Shown here: positions 24,274 through 33,038 of the stretch, piece after piece
Numbering within the stretch: position 1 is the stretch's first letter
Layout: the number at the start of each line of letters is the position of its first letter
NCBI RefSeq assembly: GCF_030297175.1
Contig: NZ_AP028070.1
Span: 186,001 to 250,000 of the forward strand
Source of the DNA: Marinobacter sp. LA51
GTDB taxonomy: Bacteria; Pseudomonadota; Gammaproteobacteria; Pseudomonadales; Oleiphilaceae
DNA: 64,000 bases
Direction of reading: 5' to 3'
Made by a program: the position numbers and the translations under genes
Notes under the pieces: generated by a model
The model's database searches: none
Seen by the model: only the letters and a program-made list of their open reading frames with translations
What the model was told of the DNA's origin: nothing

Positions 24274-25395
24274 GCGCTCCCACACCCACATCAGACTGAC
24301 GCCAATCACTCCCAGCAGGGTGAGTGGTACCAGCGCCCGCCGATAGAGCGGGGTGGCCTGTGCCAGCAGAGTGAGCAGTGGGAAACAGATCGCCAACAGT
24401 GCCAGCTGGCCAAGTTCCACGCCGACATTGAAGCCTGCCAGGGCGACGGCCAGATTGGCGGTGCCAGAGGTCAGGTCCGACAACACACTAGCAAAGCCGA
24501 AGCCGTGAATCAGCCCAAAGCCAAAGGCCAGGGGCCAGGTTTTACGCCCAAGTACGGGCCAGACGACGTTCACCGCGGCCACCGCAATCGAGGCGGCAAT
24601 CACCGTTTCCACCCAGGCAATGGGCAGGCTCACGATCTTCAGGGCCGCCAGTGCCAGGGTGATCGAGTGCGCAACCGTAAAGGCGGTGACCACGGCGGTT
24701 AGCTCGAGTACCTGGGATCGGTTGGGAAGCCAGCGCCGGGCCGCAGTGGCTGCCCGGTTACGCGCGAGGCTGGCCGGAAGCACCAGCACCAGCAAAAACA
24801 GGATGTGATCCAGGCCGATCAGCAGGTGCACCACGCCTTCCTGGAGAAACGTGGCGAAGCTGTGCCAGAGGCCCGCTTGGCTTGCCGGGCGTAGATCCAC
24901 GGTCTGGCTGTCTGGCCCTGCCACAGCCAGCGACGCTTCGCCGCCGGTACTGATCTGAATCAGCCCGCGGTGCAGGCTGTCCTGCTCGAATAGCAGATGA
25001 TACTCAAGGCGTTCCGGGGCCTGGCCGCTGTCGCAGAGCACCTGGTAACGGGTAGCGACGTAAGCGCCATCGCTGTGTTCGCTTATGCCCCACTGCTGGC
25101 CCCGCAGCTCGCACGCGGAGTTGCCGGCAGACAGCGTAATCCCAGCCTCTATGGCGTTTAGAATCGACCCTCGATGCTGACGTACCTCGCCACCGGTCAC
25201 CTCCCCATCGCGGTTGGTATCGAGGGGGACTAAAAGGGCCAGGTCCCGCAGAGCCACGTCGATCCGGAAGTGCCCGGAGTTAGTGTCCAGGTACATGAAG
25301 CTGTCACTGGCCTTGTGGGCCAGCGCGGGATTGGCCAGCGCCAGCAGCCAGAGAATCACGGTCAGCAGGCGTATGGAAGCGATTTGGAGCGTCAC
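24259..25395 (-). CDS. HupE/UreJ-family membrane protein with EF-hand-like periplasmic domain
   Basis: This 378-residue protein has a signal peptide (cleavage near ALAHKA) and a periplasmic domain of about 165 residues. That domain contains an EF-hand-like loop, DTNRDGEVTGGE (about residues 59-70), with acidic side chains at the calcium-ligand positions. A membrane domain of about six helices follows, with the HupE/UreJ_2 hallmarks GLDHILFLLVLVLP, FTVAHSITLALA and GFGLIHGFGFASVL. These histidine-rich helices are thought to carry metal in HupE relatives; transport here is inferred. It starts with GTG overlapping the TPR gene stop (GTGA), so it is the last gene of the DUF4331-lipoprotein-TPR-hupE cluster. 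No hydrogenase or urease genes are nearby. Confidence 0.85.
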   Translation of the reverse strand: MTLQIASIRLLTVILWLLALANPALAHKASDSFMYLDTNSGHFRIDVALRDLALLVPLDTNRDGEVTGGEVRQHRGSILNAIEAGITLSAGNSACELRGQQWGISEHSDGAYVATRYQVLCDSGQAPERLEYHLLFEQDSLHRGLIQISTGGEASLAVAGPDSQTVDLRPASQAGLWHSFATFLQEGVVHLLIGLDHILFLLVLVLPASLARNRAATAARRWLPNRSQVLELTAVVTAFTVAHSITLALAALKIVSLPIAWVETVIAASIAVAAVNVVWPVLGRKTWPLAFGFGLIHGFGFASVLSDLTSGTANLAVALAGFNVGVELGQLALLAICFPLLTLLAQATPLYRRALVPLTLLGVIGVSLMWVWERVPAI

Positions 25396-26606
25396 GGTGC
25401 CTCCGGGTAGCGCTGGTCAGTTTGATCGTACTGCGCCAGCCACTGGTGTAGTCGCTTCAAAGCGGACGGGTCTCCGGCACTCTGTGCAGCTCGCAGTGCC
25501 AAACGGGTATCCAGTGGCTCGCGTTGGGTCTCCCAGTTGGCCAGCGCATGCTTCAGGGCCAGTTCTGGGCGATTCTCAATGTCGAGCTGAAAGCGGGCGA
25601 AATCCCGCTGATGTAATAGCGTGCCGCGCCACTGGGCTTCCGCGAACCGTTCCCGTAGAGAGTCTGTCAGGGCGTCTGCCTCCGGGGCCCCGGCTTCGCG
25701 CAGGGCAATGGCCCGGATAACCGCCAGAGCGTCGACCTGGTCATAGCCTTTGGTGAGTGCCAGGGTTGCCCGGAGGTTGCCGGCCTGTAGCTGCCAGTCT
25801 GCCAGTTGTGCCCGGGTATACAGATCATCAGGTGCGTGTTGAAGCACACTGCCCCAGTGGACTGCTGCGGAGTCCAGGCCCAGTTGAGCCGCTAGATCTC
25901 CCAGTGTTCCCTCGGCCCAGAGTCGGCTGATTGGATCGGTGTTTGAGGTTGAAGCGAGCTGGTTCTGCAAGCGCCGGTAGGCGGACTCGGCATCGCCTGT
26001 TCGGGCTTCAGTTTGCGCCAGGCAACTGGCGGCAATCAGTCCCGGGTAAACATCGGCCAGCGCCTGGCAGTGCTGGCGGGCTTCGGTGTAGCGGCCCTGT
26101 ACCAGCTCAAGATTGGCCAGGGTCAGCCGGGACTGAATCTTCTGCTGACGCTGTTCGGTGGTCTGCAGTACTTGTTGGAGATCCTGCCGGGCGGCATCGA
26201 AACGGTGCAGGCTCTGGGCCAGGGTGGCGCGCAGAACTCGCAGCCGATCGGTAAAGTCGGCCTGCGGCCACTCCTGCAGCAGGCGCTCGGCGTAGCCCAG
26301 GAATCGGGGATCGCCGGTTTCCCGGGCCTGTCCGATCAGCTGTTGTACTTCATCAGCCAATTCATCGACATTCTTGGGAACAGAGTTCAGGTTGGGCGAC
26401 ACTTCAGGCAGCGTTGCCAACACGGCATCGTCCGAGAAATCGTTTTGGATTGGGTTCGGCGCGGCAATTACTGCTGGTGTTGCCTGCAGTGATCCGGCCA
26501 GGCTGAGCCCAAGCCAAAAAGCCCTGCCCCGGAGGGCAGGGAGAAAAATCGCCGGACGACGACGGATGTCGCCCCGGCGAAGGGTCTTCTTAACGGAACA
26601 GGTCAT
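25392..26606 (-). CDS. Secreted TPR-repeat protein of the DUF4331 cluster
   Basis: This protein of about 404 residues has an Arg-rich N-terminus and a hydrophobic signal-like segment (FWLGLSLAGSLQATPAVIAA, about 32-51). It is then almost wholly helical with TPR-like repeats (for example RLTLANLELVQGRYTEARQH and ARQDLQQVLQTTEQRQQ). It probably acts as a periplasmic scaffold. The start is unsure. The ATG at 26606 overlaps the lipoprotein gene by 17 bases and would place an intrinsic terminator-like hairpin (26516-26541) inside the first 30 codons. No better in-frame start keeps the signal segment. It is translationally coupled to the hupE-like gene by a 4-base overlap. I know no assigned function. 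Confidence 0.75.
   Translation of the reverse strand: MTCSVKKTLRRGDIRRRPAIFLPALRGRAFWLGLSLAGSLQATPAVIAAPNPIQNDFSDDAVLATLPEVSPNLNSVPKNVDELADEVQQLIGQARETGDPRFLGYAERLLQEWPQADFTDRLRVLRATLAQSLHRFDAARQDLQQVLQTTEQRQQKIQSRLTLANLELVQGRYTEARQHCQALADVYPGLIAASCLAQTEARTGDAESAYRRLQNQLASTSNTDPISRLWAEGTLGDLAAQLGLDSAAVHWGSVLQHAPDDLYTRAQLADWQLQAGNLRATLALTKGYDQVDALAVIRAIALREAGAPEADALTDSLRERFAEAQWRGTLLHQRDFARFQLDIENRPELALKHALANWETQREPLDTRLALRAAQSAGDPSALKRLHQWLAQYDQTDQRYPEAP
26516..26541 (-). terminator. Intrinsic terminator-like hairpin inside the 5' end of the TPR gene
   Basis: On the minus strand CCCTGCCC-TCCG-GGGCAGGG is a perfect eight-base stem with a tetraloop followed by CTTTTT. It lies 50 bases after the lipoprotein stop codon, where a terminator of the DUF4331-lipoprotein unit would be expected, yet within the reading frame of the next gene. 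Confidence 0.72.
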
Positions 26607-26826
26607 CGTAGGCCTGCGGGTCGTTTTCATCGTTGAAGCTGAAGTCCGTGTCGTTGATCTCCACCGCCGCACGGGTATCGCTGGTATTGGCAATTTCCGC
26701 TTTAACGAAGGTGGTGAAATCCACTGACGGATCCGGCCGCTCGACCCGGTTATTGGAGCTGTCGGAACAGCCCGCCAAGATCAGTCCCGAGACAGCCAGT
26801 ACAGTCATTTTGAGTAGATTACTCAT
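26590..26826 (-). CDS. Small acidic lipoprotein
   Basis: This 78-residue lipoprotein has signal and lipobox LILAGC (acylated Cys at about 20). It is followed by a short acidic tail rich in Asp and Asn (EINDTDFSFNDENDPQAYDD). The residues after the cysteine are SDSS, so sorting to the outer membrane is plausible except for the Asp two places after Cys+1. The ATG at 26826 has GGAG 7 bases upstream. It lies 13 bases after the DUF4331 gene stop and is co-transcribed with it. No known family is recognised. Confidence 0.78.
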   Translation of the reverse strand: MSNLLKMTVLAVSGLILAGCSDSSNNRVERPDPSVDFTTFVKAEIANTSDTRAAVEINDTDFSFNDENDPQAYDDLFR

Positions 26827-26839
26827 GACGATCTCCTGA

Positions 26840-28309
26840 TCAGTTGGGTGAGCCGGCCAGCGGCGTTGCCAGGTACGGGAAGGTCGTCCTGAGTTCCATA
26901 GCATTCAGCTGCACTCCATCGGTGTACGGCAGCATTCCATCAGGAGCATCGCTTGGGTCAGCGAGCACGCCCATAGCTACGCGCAGAGCCGCATCTACGG
27001 TGTCATCAACCGGACGGCGGCCGTTGGGGAAGCCGGCGTTATCGCCTCCCAGAACGCCAAGGTCATCTTGCGTCGCTGCGGGTGTGGCAGCGATGGCCGG
27101 GTTCAGTCGTAGCATTTCCGACGTGGTCACTCCGACCGGCATGTTTACACCGGCGACGCCAGTGAGGAAGACTGATACAAGATCAGTTCGTGGGAAGTTG
27201 TTGGGCGCGGTGACGCCGAACAGTATCTCAAGCAGTTCAGGTAATGTCGGGTGAGTGACGTAGGTCGCGAACTGGCCGTCATCCTTGGGCTCGCTGGCGT
27301 TGAACAGGTCTTTATCCTTCAGGCCGATAACCACCTCGTTGACCAGTGGCATGCCCAAACGGGACACCTGAGTGTAGGCGCCGCCTTCAACTGTCGCGCC
27401 TTTGCCATCAGAGGTCGGGGCTGGATTGAGGACGCGAGCCTGACGCACGCTGGCCGTGGTCCAGGCGCCAATCACTGGCTCTCCGCTGGAATTGGCCGCA
27501 GTGCCGGTCAGGCAGGCAGTCGGCACTTCCAGGGCAAAGGAGGTGACGTTTTTGTCGGCCAGGTCGCCAGGATTTTCATTGCTTCGGTTTGCATTAAGGG
27601 GGTCGGTATTGACCAGATCGAAGATTTCGCCGAGGTTCACAGCAAAAGCTTCCTTACGCTGGCCGACAAATACCTTGCCGTTAATGCTGCAGCCAGGAAT
27701 GTTAATGCCGTAGATATGGCCATCGGCATAGCCCGCATAATCAGTAAATGATTTGCCACCAATGTTGTCCAGCGGCTTGTCGAAGCTGTCCATGCCGGTG
27801 GTGGCGTTGGTAGCGGTCTGGACGGTGCCGGTGCGGCGGTCGCCGCGGATAACTTTCACCGAGTATTCCTGGCTAGCCTGAACATTGGCGTCTGCGGTTG
27901 CGTCACCGATGTTCTTCAGTGGTACGGACACCATCTCCTCGGCGCCGGCGTCTCCGACCGATAATTGAATGTCGTTGAACACGTCTGAGGGCTCGAAACG
28001 GAACGTAAGATCTTCAACCGCATCGCCGTCATTATCGATGTGAATCTCGTAAATCGCGTCTTCATCGAGATCGAAATAGTTCGGCCCGCCGTAGGCATCT
28101 TGCAGCGGCAGGTAGTTGGCAATCAGGGTCACGAAATCCTCGCGGCCTGTTTCATAACTGCGGAACATGTAAAAATCGGTTCCGTCTACTTTTGGAACTT
28201 CAGTGATGAACGGAGCTTCCCGGTGGCTGGACGCCTGACTCAGGCTGGCGCCTAAACAGATTCCCGCTACGGCGATTGCGAGGGCCGAGCGTTTTGTGGC
28301 TGTGTTCAT
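26840..28309 (-). CDS. Secreted DUF4331-family protein
   Basis: This 489-residue exported protein has a signal peptide (ALAIAVAGICLGASLSQA, about residues 9-26) and the DUF4331 opening SSHREAPFITEVPKVDGTDF. It is beta-rich and acidic. A stretch near residues 75-100 reads DLDEDAIYEIHIDNDGDAVED, with alternating Asp residues that could bind calcium. The function of DUF4331 is not established. The ATG at 28309 is preceded by GAGGAA. It heads a minus-strand unit followed by a small lipoprotein, a TPR protein and a HupE-like protein, and it is divergent from an ECF sigma factor gene, which may control it. Confidence 0.88.
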   Translation of the reverse strand: MNTATKRSALAIAVAGICLGASLSQASSHREAPFITEVPKVDGTDFYMFRSYETGREDFVTLIANYLPLQDAYGGPNYFDLDEDAIYEIHIDNDGDAVEDLTFRFEPSDVFNDIQLSVGDAGAEEMVSVPLKNIGDATADANVQASQEYSVKVIRGDRRTGTVQTATNATTGMDSFDKPLDNIGGKSFTDYAGYADGHIYGINIPGCSINGKVFVGQRKEAFAVNLGEIFDLVNTDPLNANRSNENPGDLADKNVTSFALEVPTACLTGTAANSSGEPVIGAWTTASVRQARVLNPAPTSDGKGATVEGGAYTQVSRLGMPLVNEVVIGLKDKDLFNASEPKDDGQFATYVTHPTLPELLEILFGVTAPNNFPRTDLVSVFLTGVAGVNMPVGVTTSEMLRLNPAIAATPAATQDDLGVLGGDNAGFPNGRRPVDDTVDAALRVAMGVLADPSDAPDGMLPYTDGVQLNAMELRTTFPYLATPLAGSPN

Positions 28310-28368
28310 TGCGTGTTCCTCGTCTATTGTTGGGTTGTGCAAGAGAAGCAACGGGCAGCCGTGTGATA

Positions 28369-28416
28369 GAGATGCACCCCCAACTAAAAATAAATTCGAA
28401 CCCTGTGCTGCATCTC
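28369..28416. repeat. Inverted repeat between DUF4331 and the sigma factor gene
   Basis: GAGATGCA (28369-28376) and its complement TGCATCTC (28409-28416) flank an AT-rich core in the 153-base divergent intergenic region. It could be paired promoter elements read by the same ECF sigma factor on both strands, or an operator. No promoter motif is certain. Confidence 0.4.
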
Positions 28417-28462
28417 ACTCGAGAGTCGGCGCGTACCAAAAACAACGATTAGTGGAGCTCAA

Positions 28463-29020
28463 ATGTCTCAAGTTGACGCCAGTCAGGATGATCTGATGCG
28501 CCTTTTGATTGCGGTGTCCCACGAGGACCGGCGAGCGTTCCAGCGGATGTACGAGCTGATTGCCGGTCGAATGTTTGGCGTTTGCCTGAAACTGGCCGGA
28601 CAGAGGGAGCTGGCGGAAGAAGCCTTGCAGGAGACATTCATCCAGATCTGGCACCACGCCCGTGAGTATCACAGCGATCGTGGAACGCCTCTGGGCTGGA
28701 TGATGACGATTGCCCGCTATCGAACGCTGGATTTAATGCGCTCCAGAAAGGTTCGCCAACACGCTGGTGAGGAACATCTCGAACATGTGGAGGACCAGCG
28801 CGCAGGTCCTCTGGATGAATCGCTCCGCAGTGCTGGTGCGACCCAGTTGAGCGGATGTCTGGATGAGCTGAGCGACGTGCAACGGGACAGTATTTTGCTG
28901 TCTTACTACAAGGGCCTGACCCACGACGAACTGTCGCAGGCATTAAGTTCTCCGATCGGAACGGTCAAGAGCTGGATTCGACGCGGTTTGATTGCCCTCA
29001 AGAGGTGTCTCGAGAAATGA
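28463..29020 (+). CDS. ECF-type RNA polymerase sigma factor
   Basis: This 185-residue sigma-70 family factor has region 2 (about residues 25-90, including AEEALQETFIQIWHHA and the DNA-melting region GWMMTIARYRTLDLMRSR) and region 4 (about 125-182, including LSYYKGLTHDELSQALSS and IGTVKSWIRRGLIALK). Region 3 is absent, as in ECF factors. It resembles the SigK-type group paired with RskA anti-sigma factors. Its stop overlaps the anti-sigma start (ATGA). It is divergent from the DUF4331 cluster, a likely target together with its own operon. The inducing stress is not evident. Confidence 0.92.
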   Translation: MSQVDASQDDLMRLLIAVSHEDRRAFQRMYELIAGRMFGVCLKLAGQRELAEEALQETFIQIWHHAREYHSDRGTPLGWMMTIARYRTLDLMRSRKVRQHAGEEHLEHVEDQRAGPLDESLRSAGATQLSGCLDELSDVQRDSILLSYYKGLTHDELSQALSSPIGTVKSWIRRGLIALKRCLEK

Positions 29021-29709
29021 GAATGACAAGGGAGCGAATTGAGATTCTGGCGGCAGAGTATGTGCTGGGTTCTCTGCATGGTCAGGCCCGCCGTCGGTTC
29101 GAGCGCTGGATGATGGAGTCGGGCCGGGTGCGTCAGGAGGTCTGGTTCTGGGAACAGAAGCTGGGCCAGCTGTCTGCGGAAGTGCAGCCAGTCGAACCAC
29201 CCAAGTCCGTCTGGCAGGCGATTGAACGCCGGTTGTGGCCGCAAGCAGCGGAGTCGGGTAAACGCGCCCGCTCAGGCCTGAGCTGGTTATGGCCGAGTTG
29301 GAGTCTGCTGGCGACAGCGGCAGCTGTCATGTTGGCGGTATTGATTGTGCAGCAGCCGGCGCCTTCACCCCAGCTTTCTGGCGCGATTGTCCAGGCCGAT
29401 GTCAGTGATCCGCTCTGGCTGGTCAGTGAGTCTGGGCCGGACCGGTTGCTGAAATTGCGGTCGATTGCGGCCAGCGCGGCTGATGCCGGTAAGGATTACG
29501 AGCTCTGGATTGTGCCCGAACAGGGCCAGCCGCTATCGCTCGGGGTCATTCCGGCGGGCGGCGTGCATCAGGTCACGTTGACCGATGAGGCCCGGACAGC
29601 ACTGTCCCAGAGCCGTACCCTGGCGATCAGCCTGGAGCCCGTGGGCGGCTCGCCGACGGGTGCCCCCACCGGTCCAATTCTGCACGTAACCAAACTGTAT
29701 GAGCTCTGA
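29017..29709 (+). CDS. RskA-type transmembrane anti-sigma factor
   Basis: This 230-residue protein has a cytoplasmic N-terminal helical anti-sigma part (IEILAAEYVLGSLHGQARRR) without the HxxxCxxC zinc motif. A single membrane helix follows (about 95-115, SLLATAAAVMLAVLIVQQ), then a periplasmic RskA domain (KDYELWIVPEQGQPLSLGVI). The start at 29017 overlaps the sigma factor stop by 4 bases. It should hold the sigma factor inactive until released, as in the RskA family. It is followed by the convergent HDOD gene after 6 bases. Confidence 0.88.
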   Translation: MRMTRERIEILAAEYVLGSLHGQARRRFERWMMESGRVRQEVWFWEQKLGQLSAEVQPVEPPKSVWQAIERRLWPQAAESGKRARSGLSWLWPSWSLLATAAAVMLAVLIVQQPAPSPQLSGAIVQADVSDPLWLVSESGPDRLLKLRSIAASAADAGKDYELWIVPEQGQPLSLGVIPAGGVHQVTLTDEARTALSQSRTLAISLEPVGGSPTGAPTGPILHVTKLYEL

Positions 29710-29715
29710 CGCCGC

Positions 29716-31137
29716 CTAGCGGGCGGCCATCAGGGTCAGGCACAGCTGGGCGTTCTGGATGAAGTGTCCGAACGCCGTCAGCTGTTGCTCGGAGGGTGTG
29801 TAATCGCCGGCGGCGTTGTCCGCATAGAACAATCCCACCAGGCGATTACCGGCCCGCAATGGCCCGATCAAGGCCGGCACCCGACCTAGCCAGCGGTCGT
29901 AGTTGACCGACCCCGGTGTTGTTCCTGGCCGATAGATGAAACAGCCATTCTCCGGTAACAGGCCGCCCAGTATTCCACTGCCGTTCTTTGCGATGGTGAG
30001 GTGGTCGCGCCAGCGTTCAGTGCCCCGGCCACTGAGTTTTCGTGGCACCAGAGTCTGTCCGTCCCGATCTGCCATCAATAGGGCAACCCGTTGCATGCCG
30101 ATGGCCCGGTGTATGCCCTCAATCACCAGCTCACAGACCTCATTGATATTGGGTTCCTCGGCCAGGCTATGGGTAAGGTCCCGAAGGATCTGCAATTGTA
30201 ATTCAGGATCCATTACCGGGGCTTGGGCCTTGGGCTGGTCATCGGCTTTGCGATTACCGGGCATCAGCGCGGTGACCTGGGGAATGCCGAGGGAAACCGC
30301 CACTCGTGCGGCTTCTGAGGCGTTGACCTTGATCCGGTCTCGAACGGTCGCCGGGTTGTCGTCGATGTCCCTGCCTAACTCTTCCAGCATCTTGTCCATC
30401 TCGGCGCCACTCCAGCCCTGTTCTGAAAGCCGGGCCATTTCCACCGAATGGCGTACCAGGCTGGCGGCCGGGGAATTGGCTGGTCCCGGTGAGACCACAT
30501 CCCGGATAAACGGGCCCAGTGACCAGGCCTCGACCAGGCCACGGGTGATCTCGGTAAAGGTGGAATGCAGCACTGCTTTTTGTGCCGGCACCGGAGCCTC
30601 GTCCAGTCGAAGCCGCTGCTCCAGTTCGTTGGCCTGATCGGTTTCGCAGGACCAGAACGCCAGTTCACCGATGTTCATCAGCAGAGCGCCAATAAACACC
30701 TCTTCCAGAGCGGTTTCGTTGCGCTTGGGCATCAGACACCGAGCCTGAACCGCAGCGTGAATGGCCCGGGCCAGGCAGCGCAACAGGTGCGGACGGTCGT
30801 TGCGTTGCAACAGGGCGTCGACTATCAGAGATGAAATGGCCATGGATTTCACCGCATCAAAGCCGATCAGGGTGATGGCGCGGCTGACGGTACTGACCTG
30901 GGTCCGGGTCTGGTTATAGAACACGGTGTTGGACAGCCGTAGCACCTGGGAGGTGAGTTGGGCATCGTTCAGGATGACGCTGGCCAACTCGTTGACCGTG
31001 CTGTTGCGGTTGTCGGCCAATTCATTGATACGCCGCAACGTGTTGGCCAGAACCGGCAATTCTACCTTGCTCAGATAGGTCACCCAGGCTTGGGTCGACG
31101 TCATCCTTGCAGGGGTGGTTTTGTTGTCAGTGGTCAC
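29716..31137 (-). CDS. HDOD-GAF domain protein
   Basis: This 473-residue cytoplasmic protein has an HDOD domain at about residues 20-215 (KVELPVLANTLRRINELADN, LTSQVLRLSNTVFYN). HDOD is a relative of HD phosphohydrolases that lacks full metal ligands and often works in signalling. A GAF-like domain follows at about 305-470 (MQRVALLMADRDGQTLV and NRLVGLFYADN). The start is GTG at 31137; an internal ATG (MTSTQAW) is an alternative. Such proteins commonly sit in cyclic-di-GMP or stress networks. The target here is unknown. It is a single gene between the anti-sigma gene and the divergent metNIQ operon. Confidence 0.87.
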   Translation of the reverse strand: MTTDNKTTPARMTSTQAWVTYLSKVELPVLANTLRRINELADNRNSTVNELASVILNDAQLTSQVLRLSNTVFYNQTRTQVSTVSRAITLIGFDAVKSMAISSLIVDALLQRNDRPHLLRCLARAIHAAVQARCLMPKRNETALEEVFIGALLMNIGELAFWSCETDQANELEQRLRLDEAPVPAQKAVLHSTFTEITRGLVEAWSLGPFIRDVVSPGPANSPAASLVRHSVEMARLSEQGWSGAEMDKMLEELGRDIDDNPATVRDRIKVNASEAARVAVSLGIPQVTALMPGNRKADDQPKAQAPVMDPELQLQILRDLTHSLAEEPNINEVCELVIEGIHRAIGMQRVALLMADRDGQTLVPRKLSGRGTERWRDHLTIAKNGSGILGGLLPENGCFIYRPGTTPGSVNYDRWLGRVPALIGPLRAGNRLVGLFYADNAAGDYTPSEQQLTAFGHFIQNAQLCLTLMAAR

Positions 31138-31266
31138 AGTGGTGGTCTCTGGGCGGTGATTGTTGGGATTCGGAGCGCCTTTGAAGTCAGTCTAATGCAC
31201 CGCGGGAGTGGGTGTCAGGTAACGGTTTGTGTAAGGGCAACTACCCACACGGGCGACATGCCCCGG

Positions 31267-31297
31267 ATTCGGGTTTGGCGCCCGAATGGGCTATAAT
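31267..31297 (+). promoter_or_regulatory. Probable metNIQ promoter with palindrome next to the -10 box
   Basis: TATAAT at 31292-31297 is a perfect -10 element 38 bases before the metN GTG. The -35 is weak (TTCGGG). ATTCGGG/CCCGAAT (31267-31287) is a perfect seven-base inverted repeat just upstream, covering the spacer, and could be an operator. It does not match the MetJ box. Confidence 0.5.
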
Positions 31298-31334
31298 CGC
31301 CGGCTTTAATCGCTGCACCCACAAGGCGCTGACC

Positions 31335-32342
31335 GTGATTGTATTTGACCAGGTACAGAAGTCGTATCAGGTGGACGGCCGGGCGATCCCCGCGCTCCAT
31401 CCCACTGATATGACCATTGAAACCGGCGAGGTATTTGGCATCGTCGGTCATTCCGGCGCGGGAAAGTCCACGCTGGTTCGTCTGATCAATCTGCTTGAGC
31501 CGCCCTCCGGCGGTCGGATCCTGATCGACGATGAGAACATCACCCACTACAGCGCGTCGGAGTTGCGCGCATTCAGGCGCAAGGTTGGAATGATTTTCCA
31601 GCACTTCAACCTGCTGTCGTCGAAAACTGTAGCCGACAACATCGCGTTTCCCATGAAGCTGGCGGGTATCTACTCAAAAGCCGAAATCCGGGACCGGGTG
31701 CAGGAACTGCTGGCTCGGGTCAGCCTGACTGACCACGCCAATAAATACCCGTCGCAATTGTCTGGCGGCCAGAAACAGCGTGTCGGTATTGCCCGTGCGT
31801 TGGCTTGCCGGCCGACCATCCTGCTGTGTGATGAAGCCACCAGCGCCCTGGACCCGCAAACCACCCAGTCGGTGTTGAGGCTGCTGGCGGACATCAACCG
31901 CGAGTTGGGTCTGACCATCGTTCTGATCACCCATGAAATGGACGTGGTGCGCCGGGTGTGCGACCGGGTCGCGGTGATGGACGCTGGGCGCGTGGTGGAA
32001 ATGGGGCCGGTTAGCGAGGTGTTCCTGCATCCGCAACACCCAACCACCCGGGATTTCGTGTTCGAAAGCGAGAGCATCGACAGCGAGGAAATGCAGGAAG
32101 ATCTGCAGAAGGCCAAGGGTCGTATCATGCGACTCACGTTCAAGGGCGATGCCACCTACAAGCCGCTGCTGGGCAGTGTGGCCCGCGAATCCGGTGTCGA
32201 TTTCAGCATCCTGTCCGGGCGTATAGATCACATCAAGGACACGCCCTATGGGCAGCTCACCCTGTCGCTGGTCGGTGGCGATCTTGATGTTGCCATGAGC
32301 GCGCTCAAAGCCGCCGATGTTCACGTGGAGGTGCTGCGCTGA
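31335..32342 (+). CDS. metN: D/L-methionine ABC transporter ATP-binding protein
   Basis: This 335-residue ATPase belongs to the methionine uptake transporter. Walker A is GHSGAGKST, the signature LSGGQKQR, Walker [13 protein letters not shown], and the switch histidine lies in ITHE. A C-terminal NIL domain (about 265-335) binds methionine and gives feedback inhibition in the family. The GTG at 31335 gives the standard length; the frame extends upstream through the promoter and is not coding there. Its stop overlaps the metI start (TGATG). It is the first gene of metN-metI-metQ. Confidence 0.95.
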   Translation: MIVFDQVQKSYQVDGRAIPALHPTDMTIETGEVFGIVGHSGAGKSTLVRLINLLEPPSGGRILIDDENITHYSASELRAFRRKVGMIFQHFNLLSSKTVADNIAFPMKLAGIYSKAEIRDRVQELLARVSLTDHANKYPSQLSGGQKQRVGIARALACRPTILLCDEATSALDPQTTQSVLRLLADINRELGLTIVLITHEMDVVRRVCDRVAVMDAGRVVEMGPVSEVFLHPQHPTTRDFVFESESIDSEEMQEDLQKAKGRIMRLTFKGDATYKPLLGSVARESGVDFSILSGRIDHIKDTPYGQLTLSLVGGDLDVAMSALKAADVHVEVLR

Positions 32343-33019
32343 TGGAAGCCTTGATGGATGGACTGTTGAGTAACGTCGATTGGTCAGAGATTGGCCTGGC
32401 CAGTTGGGACACCCTGATCATGGTGGGCATGTCCCTGCTGTTCAGTGTGCTGATTGGTTTGCCGATCGGGGTGCTGCTGTTCCTCACTGGCAAACGCCAG
32501 TTGCTGGCGCAGCCGGCGGCCTACGCGGTGTTATCGTTCGTGGTGAACGTGCTACGGTCGGTGCCCTTTATCATCCTGCTGATCGTGATGATTCCGTTCA
32601 CGGTGATGCTGATTGGTACCTCGCTGGGCGTGGCCGGTGCCATACCGCCTCTGGTTGCAGGCGGAGCGCCATTTTTTGCGCGCTTGGTGGAGACGTCGCT
32701 GCGCGAGGTTGATCGCGGCATTATCGAAGCGACCCAGGCGATGGGTGCAAGCGTCAAACAGATCGTGTTCGGCGCCCTCTTGCCAGAGGCGCTGCCAGGT
32801 ATCATCGCGGGCATAACCGTCACCGCGATCACTCTGGTGTCCTACGCTGCGATGTCCGGCGTGATTGGTGGCGGTGGTCTGGGCGATCTGGCGATCCGCT
32901 TTGGCTACCAACGTTTTCAGACCGATGTCATGGTCATTACCGTGGCGTTGTTGGTGATTTTTGTTCAATTGCTGCAAATGCTGGGCGACCGCCTGGTGCT
33001 GCATTTCAGCCGTAAATAA
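32342..33019 (+). CDS. metI: D/L-methionine ABC transporter permease
   Basis: This 225-residue inner-membrane permease has five predicted helices and the BPD motif (EATQAMGASVKQIVFGALLPEALPG, EAA loop) near residues 130-155. It pairs with MetN. The start codon overlaps the metN stop, and metQ follows 19 bases later. The length matches the family (about 217-225). No oddity is seen. Confidence 0.95.
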   Translation: MEALMDGLLSNVDWSEIGLASWDTLIMVGMSLLFSVLIGLPIGVLLFLTGKRQLLAQPAAYAVLSFVVNVLRSVPFIILLIVMIPFTVMLIGTSLGVAGAIPPLVAGGAPFFARLVETSLREVDRGIIEATQAMGASVKQIVFGALLPEALPGIIAGITVTAITLVSYAAMSGVIGGGGLGDLAIRFGYQRFQTDVMVITVALLVIFVQLLQMLGDRLVLHFSRK

Positions 33020-33038
33020 TTCAAACAGGAGATCCTCT

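Noticed and set aside
31212..31334. SAM riboswitch or MetJ box before metN
   Set aside because: The leader after the -10 box is too short for a riboswitch aptamer, and no AGACGTCT-like repeats are present.
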